Shown: in pieces, positions 18,154 through 27,069 of the stretch
Layout: each line of letters starts with the position of its first letter
Numbering within the stretch: position 1 is the first letter of the stretch
Origin: an uncultured Psychroserpens sp.
GTDB lineage: Bacteria; Bacteroidota; Bacteroidia; Flavobacteriales; Flavobacteriaceae
Length of the DNA stretch: 64,000 nucleotides
Direction: 5' to 3'
NCBI RefSeq assembly: GCF_947500255.1
Contig: NZ_CANMRL010000004.1
Span: 124,001 to 188,000, forward strand
The notes under the pieces: model-generated
What the model was told of the DNA's origin: nothing
What the model saw: only the letters and a program-made list of their open reading frames with translations
The model's database searches: none
Translations under genes and position numbers: made by a program

Positions 18154-18855
18154 ATTTGACCAAATCAAGAAAATGCAGGAATTCAAACATTGGAAAGAGT
18201 TTATTAACCGAGTTTTAATCGACAGCGGAAAATTTGAAAATCCAAAAACTGAATTTAAAGGAGATGCGGAAACAGAAACTTTCAAATCAATTGTGGAAAA
18301 TTCTCTGACTGAAATTCGAGTTGGATATTTAAAGGACAATTTACTTATCTATTTACATATTTTCAATCCGACAGTTCCAGGATATAATAAGTATGTGGAA
18401 GGAGAATATTTTTATAAACACGATTTTAGTGAAGATGGAGAAACTTACGGAAGTCCATCATTAGAATTTAATGAACAGAATCGGAATGGAATTCTCTCAA
18501 TTCTTGAAAGTGGATTAAAAGGAAAAGAAGTTCAATTCGTGAAAAACAACATAATTCTGAAATCGAAACTTTACATTTCACAATATGACACGAACTTTAA
18601 CTATTCTTATGACTTTACAAAGAGAGGTTTTTGGAACAAAATATTCGGACAGAAAATTGACAAAATGGACGGAATTGAAAAGAGAGAAATAGAGTTGAGT
18701 ACAATATTTAGTGGAATAAAAAACGTGTTACAACAACGTGTATAATTAATTGCTTTGGCAAGTGCTTATTTGGAAAATTCCTTCGGAATTTTCTCGGGTT
18801 CGTTTTTGTTTACTAAATTAGTTGCTTAAACACGCAACTAACCATACACAACAAC
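18144..18855 (+). repeat. Cassette 5, second copy of the 712 bp tandem duplicate
   Basis: Same sequence as 17432-18143 shifted by exactly 712 bases. The junction falls at G of GTTGTAA, the predicted recombination point, which favours cassette insertion over a random duplication. Confidence 0.9.
18173..18745 (+). CDS. Cassette 5: hypothetical protein, copy 2
   Basis: The 190-residue product is identical to that of 17461-18033. I chose the ATG at 18173, matching copy 1. A longer in-frame start at 18110 begins inside the preceding attC and would add 21 residues translated from repeat sequence. The lack of any visible difference between the copies implies a recent event. Function unknown. Confidence 0.7.
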   Translation: MQEFKHWKEFINRVLIDSGKFENPKTEFKGDAETETFKSIVENSLTEIRVGYLKDNLLIYLHIFNPTVPGYNKYVEGEYFYKHDFSEDGETYGSPSLEFNEQNRNGILSILESGLKGKEVQFVKNNIILKSKLYISQYDTNFNYSYDFTKRGFWNKIFGQKIDKMDGIEKREIELSTIFSGIKNVLQQRV

Positions 18856-18862
18856 GTTGGGC
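18726..18862 (+). repeat. attC-like site 5 (type A)
   Basis: Same as site 4 through 18855, but the right outer box is GTTGGGC from the following cassette instead of GTTGTAA. The switch of sequence exactly at the G is direct evidence for the junction point. Confidence 0.8.
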
Positions 18863-18883
18863 ATAATTTAACGAAATCGAAAT

Positions 18884-19633
18884 ATGGGATGGAAATCATC
18901 TTTAATAATAATTGAAAATAAAGAAAACTTTGCGGACGAAAGCGCAATATTAAAAGCTATCGGAAAATCGGAATATGAATTTGACCGTGAATCGACTCTT
19001 GATGAATGTATCTATCCGAACGACAAGTCTATAAATATTGGATATTTTAATGGTAATATAATTATTTGCGATGATTATCAGCTGACAACAAACAGTCTTG
19101 AAAGAGCAGACGAACTAATCTTAACAAAAGAGGAACAGAAACTTGTTGACTTATTTCCGACATCTGAAATTGTAACTGTCGCTTGTCATAGTGCTGTTAA
19201 TTATCACGGATATTCCCTAATAGAAAGTGGAGTTAAAAAAAGACTTAAAATAATCACTTCCGATACACCAAGAATTGAGTTTGGAGAGAGAATAGAGGAA
19301 GAAATTAAAATCTATCAAAAATCTTATTCTAAAGACAATCAGAATTTCTGGAAAGATGATTATGACCCGGAAGAAGACCTTACAGAAGACCAATTAATGG
19401 AAGACTTTACTTTTGGTGTTGCCAAAAGAAGATTAGGAGTATTACTTGACCATTCGGACGGAGATGAATTAATGGAACAGATAATATTTAAGAAATTTAA
19501 GAATCCAAATCAAACGTCTGAAGTAACGGAATCAATAAAAGTTGAGAAAAAAGCTAAATGGATTAAATATGGAATAATTATTCTGATTTTAATAATTTGG
19601 CAAATATTGAAACGAACAGTTTTTAAGAATTAA
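18884..19633 (+). CDS. Cassette 6: hypothetical C-tail-anchored protein
   Basis: A 249-residue protein that starts MGWKSSLIIIENKENF. A soluble domain contains NIGYFNGNIIICDDYQL and a TVACHSAVNYHGYSLIE segment. After an acidic region (DDYDPEEDLTEDQLMED) it ends in one membrane helix (WIKYGIIILILIIWQIL) and a basic tail. I recognise no function. The cassette spans 18856-19768 and its ends agree over ten bases (GTTGGGCATA / TATGCCCAAC). Confidence 0.65.
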   Translation: MGWKSSLIIIENKENFADESAILKAIGKSEYEFDRESTLDECIYPNDKSINIGYFNGNIIICDDYQLTTNSLERADELILTKEEQKLVDLFPTSEIVTVACHSAVNYHGYSLIESGVKKRLKIITSDTPRIEFGERIEEEIKIYQKSYSKDNQNFWKDDYDPEEDLTEDQLMEDFTFGVAKRRLGVLLDHSDGDELMEQIIFKKFKNPNQTSEVTESIKVEKKAKWIKYGIIILILIIWQILKRTVFKN

Positions 19634-19638
19634 AAAAC

Positions 19639-19775
19639 TATGCCCAACACCGTGTATAATTAATTGCTCGAGTTTTTCTGTGCCAATCGGAAAATTCTCC
19701 GAATTTCCCTCAGATTCGTCCCTCTTTTGCTATCTTTAGTCGCAGAGCAACTAACCATACACAAACACGTTAGGC
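19639..19775 (+). repeat. attC-like site 6 (type A)
   Basis: TGCCCAAC + ACCGTGTAT left, ATACACAAACAC + GTTAGGC right. Hairpin TCGGAAAATTCTCCGA in the middle. GTTAGGC fits the classical GTTRRRY core exactly. Confidence 0.8.
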
Positions 19776-19788
19776 ACAATACCCAAAA

Positions 19789-20598
19789 ATGACAACAGAA
19801 CATAATTTATATAAGTGTTTAAGTGATGCTTTTAATGAAGCTGGTTACAAAACAATATCGGACGAGCAATCCTTTAATTTTCTACCATTAAATCTTAATA
19901 TTGAACCAGAAGTTATTGATATTAAAAGTTTTGAAAGTCAACAATATTCTTGTAGTGTAACATTAACTTTTAACAACCCTGTTAAATTTGAAAATAGCAT
20001 AACTGAATATTCTATGGGAATAGGTAGTTCCGAATACGATGCTATCAAAAGTGCTTTTCAAAGGTGGATAGACTGCGATTTTCCACCTATTCACGACTAT
20101 ATCGGCTCTGGACACTCTGAATTAGGAAAAAAAATAGAAAGTGCTAGCTATTCTGGGGAGTTGAATAAATATTTAGGTTGGGATATCTATTTTGGTCCAT
20201 TATTATAGTGTAAAGAAGTAAACAACACTCTTGAAACCAAAATCAACGAAAAAAATAGTAGTTTAATTCTTCAAAAATTATTTCAAGCTCTGACAGATAA
20301 TATTCTAGGGAGACCTGGAACATATTTCATAAGGAATTTTATGTCTATTTCATCCGATAATAAAATTGATATTGACTGTAGACTGAATGGAGTAGATTGG
20401 ACTCTTGGCAAACAATATCTGACTGAATATATTAAGAGCTTGCCCAAACAAAATCAAATATTTTTTTTAAAACAAAGTATACTTCTGAGTTCAAAACCTA
20501 TTGAAGAGATAAAATCAGATACAATACTAAAAAAACTAGATGGAGAATTAGCAAAGATAAATAACAATAAAAAGTGGTGGGAAATATGGAAAAAGTAA
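19789..20598 (+). pseudogene. Cassette 7: gene split by an in-frame TAG (DUF6348-like)
   Basis: One frame runs from ATG 19789 to TAA 20596-20598 and is broken only by TAG at 20206-20208. The first part (139 residues) contains YSCSVTLTFNNP and EYSMGIGSSEYDAIKSAF, which resembles DUF6348. The second part continues with 44 codons lacking any stop before an internal ATG at 20341 and contains IDCRLNGVDWTLGKQYL, a plausible rest of the same fold. It is either a recent nonsense mutation, a readthrough, or two adjacent products (19789-20208 and 20341-20598). I favour a broken gene. Confidence 0.6.
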
Positions 20599-20599
20599 A

Positions 20600-20792
20600 G
20601 TGCCTAACAATGGCTATAATTAATACGGGGTGTGGTACTTACTAAACTTAGTACTTTTAACAAAGTCCGCCAAATCTTTTGATTTGGCTTTAAAATGAAA
20701 AGATAAAACAAAATAAAAAGTTTTGGCAAAGTGCTTAATCGAAAGTTTGCTACTTTTAATTCCCGTACTAACCATAGCCTGAACATTGTACC
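20600..20792 (+). repeat. attC-like site 7 (type B, long)
   Basis: GTGCCTAAC + AATGGCTATA at the left pairs with CATAGCC + TGAAC + ATTGTACC at the right, about 190 bp. The inner boxes (GGCTATA/TATAGCC) differ from type A. The right core reads ATT rather than GTT. The middle holds an inverted repeat AGCCAAATC... around 20670-20690. Confidence 0.7.
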
Positions 20793-20819
20793 TAATACAA
20801 GAAAACCTTCGCTACTAAA

Positions 20820-21404
20820 TTGAAAAAACGGATTTTTATCATATTTGGAATACTGATTTTAATTGTAATCGGTTTTTTTGCGTCTAAAAAAATAAATCTA
20901 AATCCGAATTACGATGTTGGGCAAAAAATTGATAGTTTAAACGGAGTTGTGGTATATTTCAATGGTGGAGTTGGAAATGTTGATGGGCGAGAACTGACCA
21001 AAGATGGATATAATCTCGGATTGAAATATCAATGTGTAGAATTTGTAAAACGATATTATTTTGAAAAACTGAATCATAAAATGCCAGATAGTTATGGACA
21101 CGCAAAAGACTTTTTTGATTCTAATGTAAAAGATGGAAAAACAAATAAACAGCGGAATTTAACTCAATATACTAATCCAAGCAGATCTAAACCAAAGGCA
21201 GACGATTTAATCATTTATTCAGGAACGACTCTTAATAAATATGGACACGTTTCAATCGTTTCAAAAGTGGACGAAAAAGAAGTTGAAATTATACAGCAGA
21301 ATCCAGGTCCATTTGGGAATTCAAGAGAAAAATATGAACTAATAAATGAAGATGGAAAGTGGCGAATTAATAATGACCGAATTTTAGGTTGGTTAAGAAA
21401 GTAA
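20820..21404 (+). CDS. Cassette 8: membrane-anchored CHAP-domain amidase
   Basis: A 194-residue protein from a TTG start at 20820 (no ATG available). One N-terminal membrane helix (IFIIFGILILIVIGFFA) is followed by a CHAP domain: catalytic Cys72 in YQCVEFVKRYY, His143 in GHVSIVSKV, and QQNPG after it. CHAP enzymes cut peptidoglycan or glutathionylspermidine amide bonds. A periplasmic wall hydrolase or an interbacterial effector are both possible. The cassette spans 20785-21542. Confidence 0.8.
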   Translation: MKKRIFIIFGILILIVIGFFASKKINLNPNYDVGQKIDSLNGVVVYFNGGVGNVDGRELTKDGYNLGLKYQCVEFVKRYYFEKLNHKMPDSYGHAKDFFDSNVKDGKTNKQRNLTQYTNPSRSKPKADDLIIYSGTTLNKYGHVSIVSKVDEKEVEIIQQNPGPFGNSREKYELINEDGKWRINNDRILGWLRK

Positions 21405-21414
21405 CCAAAAAGTA

Positions 21415-21549
21415 CTAGGTACAACAACGTGTATAATCAATGCTTACCTCCTGCTTCATTTTAAATTTATATCTTTAAGCAACTGATTTGCAACACCTGA
21501 AAATCCTGCGGATTCTCAGTCGCACAAATCATACACGAACACGTTGTAC
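21415..21549 (+). repeat. attC-like site 8 (type A)
   Basis: TAGGTACAAC + AACGTGTAT left, ATACACGAACAC + GTTGTAC right, hairpin AATCCTGCGGATT. The middle is closely similar to attC site 1, so these two cassettes share an attC subtype. Confidence 0.8.
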
Positions 21550-21638
21550 GCAAGCTAAAAGTGAACCAAATTGACAACAAAATGAACCAATTGAAAAACC
21601 CTAAATAACTGGTAAAAGTTACCTTTACAAAAAAAGAA

Positions 21639-22496
21639 ATGGTACAAGACTATAAAACTATAGACTTATTTGGGAAGTTACTATTTGAAACAATTATTTT
21701 AAAGCCACCTTACAAAAAGCCAAATTTGATGCCTAATGAGGCTTGCTTTTTGTATATACTTAAAGGTGAGTACGATTCAATTTCTGAAACTGAACGACTT
21801 AGGATTGAAGCCGAAGAGTCACTTTTAATGAAATGCGGAAACTACACTTGCAATATGCATCCATCAAAGGTTTCAGACACATATCAAGCGCTTGCTGTAC
21901 ATTTTTACCCTGACATTTTGATGAAAATCTATGAAAACAATCTTCCCGATTTTCTTACACAAAAAACACCTTTAGATATTGGAATGTCTAAACTTAACAG
22001 TGATATTCTAATTCGGAAATATATTGAAGACATATTGTTTTATTTTCAAAACCCAAAATTAGTAACAGAAGAAATCCTGATTTTAAAACTAAAGGAAATT
22101 ATTCTGTTGTTAAATCAGACTAAAAATGCTCCTGCAATACGTTCTATACTTTCTAATTTATTTAGCCCAAATTCACATTCATTTAGAGAAATTGTTAAAG
22201 CTCATTACTATGAAAATATTACTTTAGATGAATTAGCTATCTTAAACAATCAAAGTTTATCTACTTTTAAAAGAGAATTTAAGAAGCTATACAACTCATC
22301 TCCAGCCGCTTTTTTGCGTGAAAGAAAACTAGAAAAATCTGAAAAATTACTTATTTCTACAGATTTAAGAACTACAGATATAGCATATGAGTGTGGATTT
22401 ACAAATGTTTCTCATTTTTCAAAAACATTTAAAAATAAACATGGAATTTCTCCAACAATATTCAAGTTGACCCATTTAGACAAATCTTTGAACTAA
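21639..22496 (+). CDS. Cassette 9: AraC-family regulator
   Basis: A 285-residue protein. The N-terminal half is a cupin-like sensor region. The C-terminal HTH domain (about 180-280) has ITLDELAILNNQSLSTFKREFKKLY and TTDIAYECGFTNVSHFSKTFKNKHGISPT. It starts 96 bases after the cassette start and is followed by an SDR gene, so it probably controls that gene. A regulator with its target inside one cassette is unusual for promoterless integron cassettes and suggests autonomous expression. Confidence 0.85.
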   Translation: MVQDYKTIDLFGKLLFETIILKPPYKKPNLMPNEACFLYILKGEYDSISETERLRIEAEESLLMKCGNYTCNMHPSKVSDTYQALAVHFYPDILMKIYENNLPDFLTQKTPLDIGMSKLNSDILIRKYIEDILFYFQNPKLVTEEILILKLKEIILLLNQTKNAPAIRSILSNLFSPNSHSFREIVKAHYYENITLDELAILNNQSLSTFKREFKKLYNSSPAAFLRERKLEKSEKLLISTDLRTTDIAYECGFTNVSHFSKTFKNKHGISPTIFKLTHLDKSLN

Positions 22497-22559
22497 TCTT
22501 AAAACACTTCCTACTACTCTGTTCTCATCTTTGCATCATTAACAAAAAAACATGTAAAT

Positions 22560-23432
22560 ATGAAAACAGCACTTATTACAGGATCTAGCAACGGATTTGG
22601 TTATTTATCTACATTAACATTGGCCAGAAAAGGCTATAACGTTTGGGCAACAATGCGTGATACCCATGGAAAAAACAAAGCGAAAAAAGAAGAGCTTGAA
22701 AATATTGCATTAGAAGAAAACATTGCAATTACAGTAGCTGAATTAGATGTGACTAGTGATAAATCTACCAATGATTTGGTAGATAGAATTCTTATTGAAG
22801 AAGAAAACGGACTTGATGTTCTAGTAAATAATGCAGGTATAATGTATGTTGGCATTACAGAGGCATATAGTATAGAGCAAGCACAAGAACAATTTGACAC
22901 GAACTTCTTTGGTGTTATTAGAGCATCAAAAGCATTTCTTCCTCTCTTAAAAAATTCTTCTGATGGACTAATTATCAATATCTCCTCATTAGCTGGACGA
23001 TTAGTGTTTCCATATTTTGGAATCTATTGTGCAAGTAAATTTGCACTTGAAGCCTATTCACAAGCATTGAAATACGAATTAAAGCCTCTTGGTGTTGATG
23101 TTTCCATTATAGAGCCAGGTCCTTATCCATCAGGTCTATTATATAGTGGACCTAAAGAAGAAGATGCAAAAACTCTAGAAAGTTATGGAGAAATGGCTGA
23201 TGTTCCAAAAGCAATGCTCCAAAACTTTGACCAATTCTATAAAAGTGATGCATCCCCAAATCCACAAGAAATTCCAGATGCTATTTTAAAAGTAATCGAA
23301 TTGCAAAAAGGAGATAGACCCATTAGGCAAGCGATAGGAATAGATTACAGCACAAATGAGTTGAATAGTAAAACTAACTCAATTCAAGAAAATTTGATAA
23401 AAGAGGCTTTACAAATGGAACATTTAATTTAA
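22560..23432 (+). CDS. Cassette 9: short-chain dehydrogenase/reductase
   Basis: A 290-residue classical SDR. The NAD(P)-binding motif is TGSSNGFGYL (about 8-17), then NNAGIMYVG, the catalytic Ser in ISSLAGR and YCASK (Tyr and Lys). The substrate is unknown. It follows the AraC gene by 63 bases and precedes the next gene by 10 bases. Gene order suggests a small inducible oxidation/reduction module. Confidence 0.9.
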   Translation: MKTALITGSSNGFGYLSTLTLARKGYNVWATMRDTHGKNKAKKEELENIALEENIAITVAELDVTSDKSTNDLVDRILIEEENGLDVLVNNAGIMYVGITEAYSIEQAQEQFDTNFFGVIRASKAFLPLLKNSSDGLIINISSLAGRLVFPYFGIYCASKFALEAYSQALKYELKPLGVDVSIIEPGPYPSGLLYSGPKEEDAKTLESYGEMADVPKAMLQNFDQFYKSDASPNPQEIPDAILKVIELQKGDRPIRQAIGIDYSTNELNSKTNSIQENLIKEALQMEHLI

Positions 23433-23442
23433 ATCATTAATA

Positions 23443-24204
23443 ATGAAATATTTAAAAACAATAACAAATTTTGCTTTACTAGTATCATTACTATTATCGT
23501 GTACTACAAAAGCACAAAATTCAAATAATAACACAAAAAAAACAGATAAAATGAATGCGAAAAATCAAGAAATAGTAAACGTTGCTTTAATGTATATAAA
23601 AAATGGAGAGGAAGCACGTTTTGAAGAATACAAAAAGAAAGGTGGTGCCATTTTAGAAAAATACGGAGGAAAAATTGAACGCATTATCAAGCCAAAAATG
23701 TTAGCTGAAGGAGAAATGGAAATGCCAGATGAAATTCACTTCGCCAGCTATCCAAGCATTGAAGTATTTAACAAATTTAATGAAGATCCTGAGTTTATAA
23801 AAATTAGAAATGAATACGCGATTCCTGCACTTAAAGACATTTATGTTTTTACAAGTATGAATACTAACTTTGAATTTAAAAAAGAGGTTGGTGACAAAAG
23901 TAAGACTTATGGTGTTGCACTAATTTATTTTAATGAAGGTGAAAAATATGAAAAGCAATTTGAGGATTACCATGAAGAAGTTTGTGAAATTATGCCAGAA
24001 TTTGGGACTCACTTTGAAAGATTTATAACTCCTTTTCAATCAAAAGGAAGTTTAGAACAACCTAATGAAATTCATCGCTTCTATTTTGATTCTATAGAAG
24101 GATTACAACAAATGGGAACAGATGAACGAATGAAAGCATTATTTCCAAAAAGAGACGCTTCATTAAAGAATCTATACTTTTTTATTGGAGAGGCTAGTTT
24201 ATAA
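23443..24204 (+). CDS. Cassette 9: lipoprotein with two DUF1330/NIPSNAP-like domains
   Basis: A 253-residue protein with a lipoprotein signal (LLVSLLLSC, Cys anchor) and two tandem copies of a ferredoxin-like fold: VNVALMYIKNGEEARFEEY...EIHFASYPS and YGVALIYFNEGEKYEKQFEDY...EIHRFYFDS. Both resemble DUF1330 dimeric alpha-beta barrel domains. An internal Met at residue 37 is unlikely to be the start because it would lose the signal. Probably cotranscribed with the SDR. Role unknown. Confidence 0.75.
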   Translation: MKYLKTITNFALLVSLLLSCTTKAQNSNNNTKKTDKMNAKNQEIVNVALMYIKNGEEARFEEYKKKGGAILEKYGGKIERIIKPKMLAEGEMEMPDEIHFASYPSIEVFNKFNEDPEFIKIRNEYAIPALKDIYVFTSMNTNFEFKKEVGDKSKTYGVALIYFNEGEKYEKQFEDYHEEVCEIMPEFGTHFERFITPFQSKGSLEQPNEIHRFYFDSIEGLQQMGTDERMKALFPKRDASLKNLYFFIGEASL

Positions 24205-24233
24205 TAACATATGGTTTAATATGGAGATAAGCC

Positions 24234-24367
24234 AACCTACAACAACGTGTATAAGTAATAGCGATTTGAGTTTTAATTCAAATCGCTATTCTATTTTATT
24301 TTGTAAATTACTTTGTGAAAAGTAGTGCACTAAAACTCGCTAATACTCATACACGAACACGTTGGCA
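24234..24367 (+). repeat. attC-like site 9 (type A)
   Basis: AACCTACAAC + AACGTGTAT left, ATACACGAACAC + GTTGGCA right. The middle forms a perfect arm pair ATAGCGATTTGA / TCAAATCGCTAT. The left outer box agrees with the cassette start at 21543 only over GTTGTA/TACAAC, so this cassette may be a fusion of two. Confidence 0.75.
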
Positions 24368-24394
24368 TTCATTAACCAGACTTCCAAAATAAAA

Positions 24395-24961
24395 ATGAAA
24401 GAACTGAATACACTGAAAGAATTTAGGAAAGCAAAGAATTATACCCAAGAAGAATTAGCCAAACAATCTGGTATATCTATTAGAACCATTCAGCGTATTG
24501 AAAAAGGATTGACCAAAGGCAGTCCTCATACTTTAAAGGCATTAGCAAAAACACTAGATGTTGAAAGTTCAGATATTATAGTTTTAGCAGATGAAAATAA
24601 CACTGCTAATAATGATTCCCGTAAATTAAAACTGATGAATTTCAGTATTCTATCTGTCTTACTTATCCCTTTTGGTAATATTATTCTTCCAACCATTTTT
24701 TTTCTTCTTCATAAATCGAATACACATGTAAATAGTATAGGACGAAGAATACTTAGTATTCAAATAATAAGTACTTTTCTTCTATGTGGTATAGCAATCA
24801 GCTTATTTTTTATTATTGGTCGCGGAGGTGGAGCTATTCCATTACCTGTACCCATAATTTACTTTATGTATACATCTGTAAATATCATTATTGTAATTCA
24901 TACATCTATAGCCATAGACAAGAATGAACAAATCTTAAAATTCTTTCCAAACATAGTATAG
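24395..24961 (+). CDS. Cassette 10: XRE-family regulator with membrane domain
   Basis: Start placed at the ATG 24395; an in-frame TTG at 24362 lies in the cassette core box. An N-terminal helix-turn-helix of the HTH_3 type (RKAKNYTQEELAKQSGISIRTIQRIEKG) is followed by a three- or four-helix membrane domain (about residues 85-175) resembling DUF4870-like tails. Such membrane-bound XRE proteins are frequent in flavobacteria. The next gene starts 101 bases later in the same cassette. Confidence 0.82.
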   Translation: MKELNTLKEFRKAKNYTQEELAKQSGISIRTIQRIEKGLTKGSPHTLKALAKTLDVESSDIIVLADENNTANNDSRKLKLMNFSILSVLLIPFGNIILPTIFFLLHKSNTHVNSIGRRILSIQIISTFLLCGIAISLFFIIGRGGGAIPLPVPIIYFMYTSVNIIIVIHTSIAIDKNEQILKFFPNIV

Positions 24962-25062
24962 CAAGGCAATTGTCATAAAAATGTCATAAAAACTGCTTAT
25001 GACTTTTTCGCCAATAAAATCCTTATTCGAATATTTTTGAGGTCAATCAAAACAAATCGAAT

Positions 25063-26832
25063 ATGAAATTAAAAACAATCATTTTTGCAACACTAGTTTT
25101 AATATCTAGTCTTAGTTTTTCTCAAAATTTAGAAAAAAGCAAGCTTGATGAATTTTTTAATTCGCTCGAAAAGCGAAATGAAGCTATGGGCAGTATTTCA
25201 ATTTCCAAAAACGGAAAACTTATCTATTCTAAAGCCATAGGCTATAAAACTATAGAAGGCAAAAACAGAATTAATGCTAATACTGATACACATTATAGAA
25301 TTTGGTCTATTACAAAAACATATACTGCGGTAATGATTTTTCAATTGATAGAAGAAGGTAGATTGTCGTTAGAAACCACCTTAGATACGTTCTATCCTCT
25401 ACTACCAAATGCAGAAAGCATAACCATAGAGCATATGCTTTCTCATAAAAGTGGTTTATTCGATTATGTGAACGATACAGATGAGGAAATAAGCTTGCAT
25501 GGTATATCTAGCAAGGATACCGTTGCCGCCATTATTGCCAAACTCAAACCTAATTTTAAACCAGGCGAACAATTTAGTTATAGTAATACAAACTATCTAT
25601 TTTTAGGATATATCATTGAACTATTAGATAAATCAACTTATGAAATAGCATTGTCAAAAAGAATTTCGGCTAAAGCAAATCTCAACAACACATATTTTGG
25701 CACACAAACAATAAGCAAAATCAATAATGTTGCTGAAACGTACCAGTACGACAATGATTGGAAAACCGTATCTGAAGAAGCAAATTATACTAATCATCTT
25801 GCTACTGCCGATGGTGGTATTGTATCTACTATAGAAGATATGACTTTATTCATTGATGCATTGTTTGATGGAAGGCTAGTTTCGAAAAAAAGTCTCAATA
25901 AAATGCTAGAAGGTGAAGGTTTTTATAGGCTTGGACTCATGAAAACTCAGTTCGAAAGCAGTGAAGGTTTTGGTCATACTGGTGGTTGGATATCCGAGTC
26001 TAGTCTATTTCATTACCCAAAAGATAACTTGTCAATTGCTTATGCAACCAATGGTATAGTGCTTAGAAAAGAAGATATATTAAATGATGTATTAAAAATT
26101 ATTCATGGTAAACCGTTTACAATTTCTATGAATAGAAATTTGCAAGCACTTCTAATTTTTGGAATTGGATTGCTATTCTTTCTACTTGGTAAGTTAAAAT
26201 TCAATGATTATGTAAATACAAAATATTCACTTTATGTAGGATACCTAATCGCTGTGCTATTTTGGTTAGGAACAATGTTCTCTGGGTTTTTATATGGTAA
26301 TGATTATAGCCATATCAGAGATGGTATCCCACTATTAGATTCTTTTTACTCAGGTTCGGGTACTTTTAATGCAGGTATACAATTCACAATTGCTATGCTT
26401 TTTATTCCTTTTATCTATAGCATTTATAAAATTTGCAAGCAACAAAGCATTAATATACTTCCATTAATACCATTGGTTTTTATTCCTATTAATATGATAG
26501 GATCGTCACTATTCCCTTTCCCAAATCAGCTATTCCCTATTTTTGCCAACAGTATTATATTAAGCTTTCTAGGACCATTATTAGCTATTATTTTTTGGAG
26601 AGCAAAAAGATTATCTAAAATTAGAATACAGGCTGTAATTAGTTTCTTTTTGATGATGGTTTCCATAGGTTTTATGATTAGTAGATCTTCTATTCCAGAA
26701 TTTGTCCATATGTATTGGGGTATCATTCAGAGGTTATTGTTTTTAGGATGGACCTCTTGGATTGTATTCATGAGTATACATTTTACAAAAGTCGTAAAAC
26801 TTGGTAATGAAAGTAATCAGATAAACAAATAA
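25063..26832 (+). CDS. Cassette 10: serine hydrolase with C-terminal membrane domain
   Basis: A 589-residue protein. Signal peptide (ends SFSQ), then a beta-lactamase-related domain with SITK (S82, K85), YSN (about 173) and GHTGGW (about 307). From about residue 362 six hydrophobic segments follow. Proteins with this build are listed as serine hydrolases or penicillin-binding-like esterases. At 2.6 kb for two genes, the cassette (24361-26962) is far larger than typical integron cassettes. Confidence 0.85.
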   Translation: MKLKTIIFATLVLISSLSFSQNLEKSKLDEFFNSLEKRNEAMGSISISKNGKLIYSKAIGYKTIEGKNRINANTDTHYRIWSITKTYTAVMIFQLIEEGRLSLETTLDTFYPLLPNAESITIEHMLSHKSGLFDYVNDTDEEISLHGISSKDTVAAIIAKLKPNFKPGEQFSYSNTNYLFLGYIIELLDKSTYEIALSKRISAKANLNNTYFGTQTISKINNVAETYQYDNDWKTVSEEANYTNHLATADGGIVSTIEDMTLFIDALFDGRLVSKKSLNKMLEGEGFYRLGLMKTQFESSEGFGHTGGWISESSLFHYPKDNLSIAYATNGIVLRKEDILNDVLKIIHGKPFTISMNRNLQALLIFGIGLLFFLLGKLKFNDYVNTKYSLYVGYLIAVLFWLGTMFSGFLYGNDYSHIRDGIPLLDSFYSGSGTFNAGIQFTIAMLFIPFIYSIYKICKQQSINILPLIPLVFIPINMIGSSLFPFPNQLFPIFANSIILSFLGPLLAIIFWRAKRLSKIRIQAVISFFLMMVSIGFMISRSSIPEFVHMYWGIIQRLLFLGWTSWIVFMSIHFTKVVKLGNESNQINK

Positions 26833-26835
26833 CGA

Positions 26836-26970
26836 AATGCCAACAACGTGTATAGTTAATAGCTCATTCTGTGTATACTCGGAAAATCCTACGGATTTTC
26901 CTCTGGGTCGTTTTCTTTTACTAACTTAGTCCTAGCCTACGCAACTAACCATACACGAACACGTTGTAGC
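26836..26970 (+). repeat. attC-like site 10 (type A)
   Basis: AATGCCAAC + AACGTGTAT left, ATACACGAACAC + GTTGTAGC right, with hairpin GGAAAATCCTACGGATTTTCC in the middle; the left box mirrors the cassette start GTTGGCATT. Confidence 0.8.
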
Positions 26971-27069
26971 CAATTTGAGGATGAGCTATCATGGTAACTC
27001 AAAAATATTTTGAAAAGACATTGTATGCAATCTCTATCACTTAATACAATCAGAGAAATAACATTTTAG

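Noticed and set aside
18110-18745. Longer start for the second duplicate gene
   Set aside because: The extension is translated attC sequence and is absent in the identical first copy.
17432-18855. Insertion sequence as cause of the tandem copy
   Set aside because: No transposase and no terminal repeats other than the attC; the unit boundary is the cassette junction.
20604-20786. Minus-strand 60-codon frame
   Set aside because: It lies entirely within attC site 7.
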